Below are positions 5,786 to 11,073 of a DNA stretch of 11,073 bases, piece after piece. The position numbers were made by a program, and so were the translations under genes. The stretch is from CAUUGB01 sp963544615 (lineage in GTDB: Bacteria; Patescibacteriota; Microgenomatia; UBA1400; PJMF01). The stretch spans positions 1 to 11,073 of the forward strand of contig CAUUGB010000025.1 in the NCBI GenBank assembly GCA_963544615.1. The letters are read 5' to 3'. The notes beneath the pieces were generated by a model. The model did not search any database, was not told the origin of the DNA, and saw only the letters and a program-made list of their open reading frames with translations. Within the stretch, counting starts at the first letter, position 1, and every line of letters begins with the position of its first letter.

Positions 5786-6826
5786 ATGAGCACAATTGGC
5801 ATTAACGGTTTTGGTAGGATTGGGCGCACTGCCTTTAGAGTGTGGTTAACTAAACACGCTGATAAAGCCACAATGGGCATGATTAATACTTCCGGTTCTA
5901 TGGATATTGCTGGCTGTGCTCATTTGCTCAAATACGACAGTAATTATGGGGTGTTTGGTGAAGAGGTTGCTTTTCAAGAAGTCCAACCAGCCAAACAGGC
6001 AACGGCACAAAATCCTCTCATAGGTTATCTAAAGGTACGGGAGTGGCAAATTCCGGTTACTGTGGGGCGTGATCCCAGCTTACTGCCATGGTCAACATAT
6101 GGAGTAGATACAGTCATTGAATCTACTGGAGCTTTTACTAGTAGCGAAAAAGCCAGCGCTCATTTGCAGGCTGGGGCTAAAAGAGTTATTATTTCTGCCC
6201 CCCTTAAGGGTGAAGGTGGTCAAATGGCAGTAATTGGAGTGAATGATTTTTCTCCGGAAGAGCCTGTAGTTTCTAATGCTTCTTGTACTACCAATTGCAC
6301 TGCCCCGATTATTAAAGTTTTAAGTGAGACTTTTGGTATTCAAAAAGCAATTCTCAATACTGTTCATGCTTTTACTGATGATCAAAATTTGCAAGATAAT
6401 TCTCATCGAGATTTGCGCCGTGCCCGCAGTGCTTCGAGCAATATTGTCCCCACCTCTACTGGGGCAGCTTTGGCGGTGGGAAAAATTTTTTCGCCAGTAG
6501 CAGGGAAATTTGATGGGGTGGCTATTCGTGTGCCAGTTAAAACTGGTAGTTTAGCCGATATTGTTTTTTTAGCCGCTCGTCCAGTGAGTATTCAAGAGGT
6601 TAACAACGCTCTGATTGCTGCCAGCAACAGCGAAGCTTACCGCGGTATTATTGCTACCACCAATGAACCAGTGGTGAGTAGTGATATTGTTGGTCGCAGT
6701 GAATCAAGCATTGTTGATTTGGCTCTCACTAATGTGATTGATGGCGACTTGGTGCGAGTGGTAGCGTGGTATGATAATGAGTTTGGTTATTGCAATCGCC
6801 TGGTTGAACAAGCAGTGAAGTATTAA
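5786..6826 (+). CDS. gap: Glyceraldehyde-3-phosphate dehydrogenase, likely NADP(H)-using
   Basis: Phosphorylating GAPDH interconverts glyceraldehyde-3-phosphate and 1,3-bisphosphoglycerate. The 346 residues are slightly longer than the usual ~335; extra residues fall near 63-80. The Rossmann motif INGFGRIGR is at 6-14. The catalytic cysteine is Cys167 in SNASCTTNC, and the catalytic histidine is His194 in NTVHAFTDDQN. The substrate loop PTSTGAA and C-terminal SLADIVF and WYDNEFGYCNRL are intact. Two coenzyme positions are unusual. The Asp that selects NAD at the end of the second strand (IND) is Thr35 (INTSG), and the Leu-Pro pair before HxDLRRAR is Asn-Ser206. In Bacillus and chloroplast enzymes, loss of that Asp and a Ser at that position go with NADP(H) use. 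A good Shine-Dalgarno site precedes the start. A coiled-coil gene follows after 49 bases; pgk and tpi are not adjacent. Confidence 0.96.
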   Translation: MSTIGINGFGRIGRTAFRVWLTKHADKATMGMINTSGSMDIAGCAHLLKYDSNYGVFGEEVAFQEVQPAKQATAQNPLIGYLKVREWQIPVTVGRDPSLLPWSTYGVDTVIESTGAFTSSEKASAHLQAGAKRVIISAPLKGEGGQMAVIGVNDFSPEEPVVSNASCTTNCTAPIIKVLSETFGIQKAILNTVHAFTDDQNLQDNSHRDLRRARSASSNIVPTSTGAALAVGKIFSPVAGKFDGVAIRVPVKTGSLADIVFLAARPVSIQEVNNALIAASNSEAYRGIIATTNEPVVSSDIVGRSESSIVDLALTNVIDGDLVRVVAWYDNEFGYCNRLVEQAVKY

Positions 6827-6875
6827 CCTAACTATTTGGTGTTAATTGAGATAATTTTTATTGAGGAAAGGATTT

Positions 6876-7340
6876 ATGGACGCTAGTCAACAATTAGCCG
6901 AGCAGGCTTTGGATGCTACTTCAAGCAAGGATGAGGTAGCACAAAGTGAAAAAATTGCCGAAACCCTTAATGCCTTGCAAGGAGTAATTGAGCGCAACGC
7001 CAGAGAGTTAGGGCAATTAAACAAACAGCTTAAAGAAAAGCGGGAAATGTTAAAAAACATGGTTGATAATGACACCGAAGTGAGCGCTGCAGCAGAAAAA
7101 GTCAAACTCATTCAAAATGAATTAAAAGAAAAGAAAGCTAAAATTTCCACTGATCCGGCTCAAGTAGCACTGAAATTAGAATTAGCTGAGTTGGCTAATA
7201 ATAAACGAGAAATTGAAGAAACTCTTTCTTCACATTTAGTTAATTATCATCAATTAACCGGTAGCACTAGTTTTGATACTTCCGATGGCGATCAATGGGA
7301 GTTTAAAATTTCTGCTCGGGTAAAAGCAACTAAAGGTTAA
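6876..7340 (+). CDS. Coiled-coil protein, 154 residues, function unknown
   Basis: I do not recognise a family. The protein is highly charged and helix-rich. Heptad-like Leu/Ile/Val spacing runs from about residue 25 to 64 (KIAETLNALQGVI, then ELGQLNKQLKEKREMLKNM) and again from 68 to 120, with a likely break at STDPAQ (91-96). That fits a two-helix antiparallel hairpin. The last ~30 residues (TSFDTSDGDQWEFKISARVK) look like a short beta-type tail. There is no signal peptide, membrane helix or cysteine. The start at ATG 6876 is chosen because GAGGAAAGG (6863-6871) is a strong Shine-Dalgarno site; an in-frame TTG at 6861 overlaps that site. It lies 49 bases after gap with no terminator between, so they are probably co-transcribed. 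Its stop interlocks with that of the opposing glycosyltransferase gene. Confidence 0.8.
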   Translation: MDASQQLAEQALDATSSKDEVAQSEKIAETLNALQGVIERNARELGQLNKQLKEKREMLKNMVDNDTEVSAAAEKVKLIQNELKEKKAKISTDPAQVALKLELAELANNKREIEETLSSHLVNYHQLTGSTSFDTSDGDQWEFKISARVKATKG

Positions 7341-8275
7341 ATTTTTAGTTTACGTCTGAGGCGGTAATAAAGTTTCCCCAGACCAGTGGTTTTTTTAATC
7401 ATTAAATCAGCCCACCAGTAATGAGCTTGGTGAAAAAAATTTTGCCGGAGTTTTTTTAATTGTTTATTGCTAAGATTCTGCCAGTTAAAACCCTGTTTTT
7501 GCCATACTTTTGCTTGAGTTAAAAACTGGTAGTGTGCTTGCAAAATAGTTAAAGCTACACCGTGATTGCCCTCTAGCAAACCCTCATCGGCAAAACCTCG
7601 GCGCCAAAATTCATCAAAAAAACTCGCCAATAAATCAGTAGGAGTAACGGTGTGGTTTTTTTGTTTACTAATTTGCTCGGCAGCAAAGTTGCTGTATTTG
7701 TCGGCACGTTGGATAAATTGTGATACGGATTGATAATTGTGGTGAACAATGGAGAGTTCTTCGCTGCTGGGGAAATAAGCACTTTTACCAATAATTTTAG
7801 GAACTGAATGCACTTGAGGTTGCCATTTTATAGCGCCACTGCGCCATAGTCTCATTTGGTAATCTGGGTACCAGCCAACTTTTTGAATGGGTTTATCAAA
7901 AATAATGTTGGTGCGCGCAATAAAATAAGCTTCGGCAATGGGCAATTGATGAGGAGAGTTGGTAACTACTTGGCGAATGAGAGTGGCGAGCTCTTTTTTA
8001 ATTTGCTCATCAGAGTCAATCATAAAAATCCATTCACCGCTGGCTTTGCTAAAAGCAAATTCTCGAGCTGGGTCGGCAAAACCAATATCTGGATGAGGGT
8101 ACTGATAAAACTTGGCAGCAAATTGTTTAGCAATAGCGGCAGTTTGATCTTGGCTAGCCATATCGACAATCACAATTTCATCGGCTATTGGCGCTACGCT
8201 GCCAAGACACTCACGCAAATATTTGGCACTATTTTTAGTGTTAAGTACCACCGATAAGCACGGATTTTTTGTCAT
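7337..8275 (-). CDS. Family 2 glycosyltransferase
   Basis: Transfers a sugar from a nucleotide-sugar donor to an envelope or glycan acceptor; neither donor nor acceptor can be told from sequence. The 312 residues open with the GT-A nucleotide-binding strand LSVVLNTKNSAKYLRECL (7-24). IVIVDMASQDQT (34-45) follows, with Asp38 in the usual donor-binding position. The metal-binding DxD is Asp87-Ser-Asp89 in FMIDSDE. A middle region has YQMRLWRSGAIKW and VHSVPKI, as in GT2 proteins of the WaaE-like group, which modify lipopolysaccharide core in Proteobacteria. The C-terminal third is basic and aromatic with no clear membrane helix, suggesting peripheral attachment. It lies 19 bases after gpmI. There is no Shine-Dalgarno site at a usable distance, but a TATAAT box places a transcription start on the ATG itself. 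Confidence 0.88.
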   Translation of the reverse strand: MTKNPCLSVVLNTKNSAKYLRECLGSVAPIADEIVIVDMASQDQTAAIAKQFAAKFYQYPHPDIGFADPAREFAFSKASGEWIFMIDSDEQIKKELATLIRQVVTNSPHQLPIAEAYFIARTNIIFDKPIQKVGWYPDYQMRLWRSGAIKWQPQVHSVPKIIGKSAYFPSSEELSIVHHNYQSVSQFIQRADKYSNFAAEQISKQKNHTVTPTDLLASFFDEFWRRGFADEGLLEGNHGVALTILQAHYQFLTQAKVWQKQGFNWQNLSNKQLKKLRQNFFHQAHYWWADLMIKKTTGLGKLYYRLRRKLKI

Positions 8276-8281
8276 GAGGAT

Positions 8282-8287
8282 ATTATA
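8282..8287 (-). promoter_or_regulatory. Possible internal -10 box giving a leaderless glycosyltransferase mRNA
   Basis: TATAAT on the minus strand ends six bases before the ATG at 8275, so the predicted +1 is the A of the start codon. It sits in the 19-base gap after gpmI within the near-palindrome GGAATATAATATCC. No -35 or TG extension is visible, so the evidence is mainly spacing and the lack of a Shine-Dalgarno site (AAGGA is 14 bases away). Confidence 0.35.
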
Positions 8288-8294
8288 TTCCTTA

Positions 8295-9998
8295 TTAAAG
8301 CAAGTTGCGCCCAGTCATTTGCGCGGGTTGAGGTAGTCCCATTAAAGATAACATGGTGGGGGCAACATCTGCTAAAACTCCATTGGGCAAACTGCGACTT
8401 TGATTAAAAAATCTTGGTGACACCACAATAAAAGGTACTGGATAAATTGAATGTTCAGTATCCATAGCACCAGTATTCATGTCAATCATTTCTTCCACAT
8501 TACCATGATCGGCAGTAATAATTAAATTACCCCCTTTTTGATAAACTGCTCTAGCAATTCCTCCCACACATTCATCCACTACTTCGCAAGCTTTAATACC
8601 TGCTTCTAGGTTGCCTGTGTGTCCCACCATATCTCCGTTGGGCAAATTAATAATGATGGTGTCATAATCAGCATTATTAATGCGCTGCACTACTTCATAG
8701 GTAATCTCTCGCGCCGACATTTCTGGTACCAAATCATAGGATTTTTCGCCTTTACTGGGTAAAATCACTCGGTCTTCACCCGGGAAAATAAATTCTTTTT
8801 GTCCATTCATATAGTAAGTGACAAATCGTTCTTTTTCGGTTTCGGTGGCTCGCAGTTGTTTAAGTCCATGTTCAGCAAAAATTTTGCATAAAGGTAATTT
8901 GACTGGTTGAGGTGGAAAGGCTTCGATGACTGGCAAACCATCTTCATAGCGAGTCATAGTGACAAAAAATAAATTTTGCAGGGTGCGCTTGCGATTAAAA
9001 GTGGTGGTGGAGCGACTTTGATGTAAATTATTTTTAGCATATTTCTCCATATAAGGGTCAAAATCTAAAACCTGAGCTTGCGAGCTGGAAAAATCTGCTT
9101 TGGTAAAAGCACGAGTAAGTTCGCGAGGGCGATCAATGCGATAATTGGTAAAAATTACCGCGTCATTATCATTGATGGTAACTACTTGTCCTTGAGCATT
9201 AACAATGTTGGTAGGCACAATAAATTCATCGGTACTGCCTTTTTCATGTTGTGCTTTAACTACGGCAATAGGGTCTTGACCTCGCTCTCCTAAGCCAGAA
9301 GTTAAACAATCATAAGCTTTTTCAATTCGCTCCCAGCGTAAATCTCTATCCATAGCATAAAACCTGCCCATCACGCTAACAATTTCTCCCACCCCTACTT
9401 GTTGGCATTTTTCTTGAACGCGGCGAATGACATCGGGAGAATTATAAGGGGGTGAATCACGACCGTCGGTAAATAAATGCAAATATACCTGAGGAATATT
9501 TTGTTTCGCTGCCATCTCTACCAATTTGAGCATGTGCTCCAAATTAGCGTGCACTCCCCCATTGCCAGCCAAACCCATAATGTGTAGGGCAGAAGAGTTT
9601 TGTTTCACATGTTCAAAAGCTCGAGCAAAAGCTTGGTTGCGCTCAAAACTGCCGTCGCGAATAGACATATTGACGCGGGGTAAATCTTGATAAACAATAT
9701 TCCCAGCCCCAATATTCACGTGGCCAGTTTCGCTATTGCCGTCCTCTCCTCGAGGCAGTCCCACCGCTTCGCCAGCAGCTGCTAATTGGCAGTGAGGAAA
9801 AGAGAGCCAAAATAAATCGAGATTAGGAGTTCTGGCTTGAGAAATAGCATTGCCAGCATTGTTAGGGCCAATACCCCAACCGTCCAAGATTAATAGCACA
9901 TTGGGTTTATTGCCGGCAAAACTCTTGCGCGGAAACTGTTCGCTAAAATCTTTACCTGTTAGAATTGGTTGAATAATGTGTTTGTTGGGTTCAATCAT
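8295..9998 (-). CDS. gpmI: Phosphoglycerate mutase, 2,3-bisphosphoglycerate-independent
   Basis: Interconverts 3-phosphoglycerate and 2-phosphoglycerate through a phosphoserine intermediate and two metal ions, usually manganese. Metal and catalytic motifs are complete: LLILDGWG (35-42, Asp39), the phosphorylated Ser89 in GNSETGHVNIGAG (87-99), TDGRDSPP (177-184), NYRIDRPREL (285-294), ATETEK (384-389), DMVGHTG (456-462), TADHGN (495-500) and TEHS (514-517). At 567 residues it exceeds the usual ~510. The extra length is an N-terminal extension of about 30 residues before the first strand and an insertion near 310-340. The ATG at 9998 is supported by AAAGGG eight bases upstream. The gene begins 36 bases after the enolase stop, so eno-gpmI encode consecutive glycolytic steps and are probably one transcript. 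Confidence 0.97.
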   Translation of the reverse strand: MIEPNKHIIQPILTGKDFSEQFPRKSFAGNKPNVLLILDGWGIGPNNAGNAISQARTPNLDLFWLSFPHCQLAAAGEAVGLPRGEDGNSETGHVNIGAGNIVYQDLPRVNMSIRDGSFERNQAFARAFEHVKQNSSALHIMGLAGNGGVHANLEHMLKLVEMAAKQNIPQVYLHLFTDGRDSPPYNSPDVIRRVQEKCQQVGVGEIVSVMGRFYAMDRDLRWERIEKAYDCLTSGLGERGQDPIAVVKAQHEKGSTDEFIVPTNIVNAQGQVVTINDNDAVIFTNYRIDRPRELTRAFTKADFSSSQAQVLDFDPYMEKYAKNNLHQSRSTTTFNRKRTLQNLFFVTMTRYEDGLPVIEAFPPQPVKLPLCKIFAEHGLKQLRATETEKERFVTYYMNGQKEFIFPGEDRVILPSKGEKSYDLVPEMSAREITYEVVQRINNADYDTIIINLPNGDMVGHTGNLEAGIKACEVVDECVGGIARAVYQKGGNLIITADHGNVEEMIDMNTGAMDTEHSIYPVPFIVVSPRFFNQSRSLPNGVLADVAPTMLSLMGLPQPAQMTGRNLL

Positions 9999-10034
9999 AA
10001 ATTTTACCCTTTAACCTTTATAGATGATTAGTGA

Positions 10035-11073
10035 TTAAACTTGTTGCAACTTTTCTATTTCTGTAGCAATTTGGGAGAGGCGATTGTATTTGGCAATGCG
10101 CTCACCTCGATTAGGGGGACCAAACTTGAGGAAGTCAGCTCCTACCCCAACGCCCAAATCGGCAATAAAGTCATCATTGGTTTCACCTTCACGGTTAGAA
10201 ATGATTATCTGCCAGTTAGCTTCTCTAGCCTTCATGATAGCTTCAATTAAATGACTGCAGGTAGGAGCCTGGCTAGTTTTGATTATAATAGTATTAGCCA
10301 TGTTTTGGTTGCGAGCTTCGGTGATGAGCTTGGCGTCTGAGCGAGTGGGAGCATCAGCAATAACTCGGGCAATTTTGTCAAAATCAGCTAAGAAAGTTTT
10401 CCAAGAATCAAGATCATCGGTAGCAAAAGCATCCTCAAAAGCGTATAGACCATAAATTTTATTTAAGTCTTGTAAATATACTTGCCAAGTTTTAGGACTT
10501 AGCGGTTCGGGATTATCTTTAATATGATATTTGCCAGTTTTATAAAATGAATTAGCATCAAAATCAGCGCCGAAAAACAACTCATGACCAATAGTTAGAT
10601 TGCAATTTCTGGCAGCCTCGGCAATTAGGTCGAAAGCGTCGGTATTTTTGTACAAGTTGGGTGTATAACCCCCACTGGGACCAACTGAGCGAATTGCTCC
10701 TTTTTCTTTAAGAATTACTCCTAAAGCTCGGTAAACATTGACAGCAATTTCCAAAGACTTGTGAAAATTAAAATGATTAGCAGGAATAATTTGATATTCT
10801 TGAAAATCGAGGTTATCGGTGCCATGCTTGCCCCCATCAATCATGCCATAAATACAGGTGGGCACCACAATGGCACTGGCCAGTTGATATTTTTTTAGCA
10901 AATAATAGTAAGTAGGCCAGCCATAAGAAAGGGCGGCAGCTTTCATGAGCGTTTGTGAGACTACCATGGTAGAATTTGCCCCAATATTGTGCATGTTTTT
11001 GCTGGGATCTAAGGAGACAATTTTTTTATCTAATTCTTCTTGTTTGGTGGGGTTTTGTCCCACTAGTAAAGGG
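10035..11073 (-). CDS. eno: Enolase (phosphopyruvate hydratase), divergent active site, N-terminus cut by window edge
   Basis: Enolase dehydrates 2-phosphoglycerate to phosphoenolpyruvate. The reading frame is open to the right edge: PLL precedes the GTG at 11063 and aligns with enolase, so that GTG is not the start. I read 345 residues; about 80-90 N-terminal ones are missing. Retained: GANSTMVVS, the His in GGKHGTDN, the Glu of FQEYQI, a metal Asp in GADFD, the metal Glu in AFEDAF, an Asp in VIADAP, the catalytic Lys in IIIKTSQ, and the Lys in FLKFGP. Changed: GDEGG, whose Glu is the second catalytic acid/base, reads GPSGG (10671-10682); and SHRSGET reads SNREGET (10182-10199), losing His and Ser but keeping Arg. 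Position before gpmI argues for a glycolytic role, yet the lost Glu makes full activity uncertain. A catalytically altered enolase or a paralog with another role is possible. Confidence 0.9.
   Translation of the reverse strand, partial: PLLVGQNPTKQEELDKKIVSLDPSKNMHNIGANSTMVVSQTLMKAAALSYGWPTYYYLLKKYQLASAIVVPTCIYGMIDGGKHGTDNLDFQEYQIIPANHFNFHKSLEIAVNVYRALGVILKEKGAIRSVGPSGGYTPNLYKNTDAFDLIAEAARNCNLTIGHELFFGADFDANSFYKTGKYHIKDNPEPLSPKTWQVYLQDLNKIYGLYAFEDAFATDDLDSWKTFLADFDKIARVIADAPTRSDAKLITEARNQNMANTIIIKTSQAPTCSHLIEAIMKAREANWQIIISNREGETNDDFIADLGVGVGADFLKFGPPNRGERIAKYNRLSQIATEIEKLQQV

Noticed and set aside
6861..6863. TTG start for the coiled-coil gene
   Set aside because: It overlaps the Shine-Dalgarno sequence that serves the ATG at 6876.
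7856..8257. 133-residue plus-strand open frame opposite the glycosyltransferase
   Set aside because: Antisense to a well-supported GT2 gene, no Shine-Dalgarno site and no recognisable domain; a frame shadow.
11061..11063. GTG as the start of the enolase gene
   Set aside because: The frame stays open to the window edge, and the preceding Pro-Leu-Leu continues the enolase alignment. A protein starting here would lack the whole N-terminal domain.

Overview
The window is a compact, AT-rich bacterial chromosome segment that reads with the standard genetic code. No UGA interrupts a recognised gene, and tryptophan is UGG. Short intergenic gaps, a FemAB-type peptidoglycan gene, a scattered lower-glycolysis gene set and several near-leaderless promoters fit a small-genome lineage such as the Candidate Phyla Radiation (Patescibacteria). 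That placement is inference; no rRNA or clade-specific marker is present.

Layout. Bases 1-2642 are on the minus strand: hisS (1326-2642), a small predicted membrane protein (990-1202), then a glutamate dehydrogenase gene cut by the left edge. Bases 2895-5521 are on the plus strand: a LexA-family repressor divergent from hisS, then a FemAB-like gene overlapping pyrH (UMP kinase) by 14 bases. Bases 5786-7340 are on the plus strand: gap (glyceraldehyde-3-phosphate dehydrogenase) and a 154-residue coiled-coil protein of unknown role. Bases 7337-11073 are on the minus strand: an enolase gene cut by the right edge, gpmI, and a family 2 glycosyltransferase whose stop codon interlocks with that of the coiled-coil gene. 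There are no tRNAs, rRNAs, insertion sequences or CRISPR arrays. No gene-free stretch exceeds 300 bases if the 70-residue ORF is accepted; without it the gap is 899-1325.

How the genes work together. gap, gpmI and eno supply three of the steps from glyceraldehyde-3-phosphate to phosphoenolpyruvate; pgk is not here. Glutamate dehydrogenase links carbon and nitrogen metabolism. FemAB-like, glycosyltransferase and UMP kinase relate to envelope building and nucleotide supply.

The most notable signals are four. (1) The LexA homolog keeps its DNA-binding domain but has lost the cleavage-site glycine, the catalytic serine and the catalytic lysine, so it should be non-cleavable. (2) The enolase has Ser where the family has a catalytic Glu (GDEGG reads GPSGG), with further changes in the SHRSGET loop. 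(3) The glyceraldehyde-3-phosphate dehydrogenase carries two substitutions typical of NADP(H)-using enzymes. (4) Four genes have a TATAAT box 6-10 bases before the start codon, implying leaderless or near-leaderless mRNAs beside genes with ordinary Shine-Dalgarno sites.
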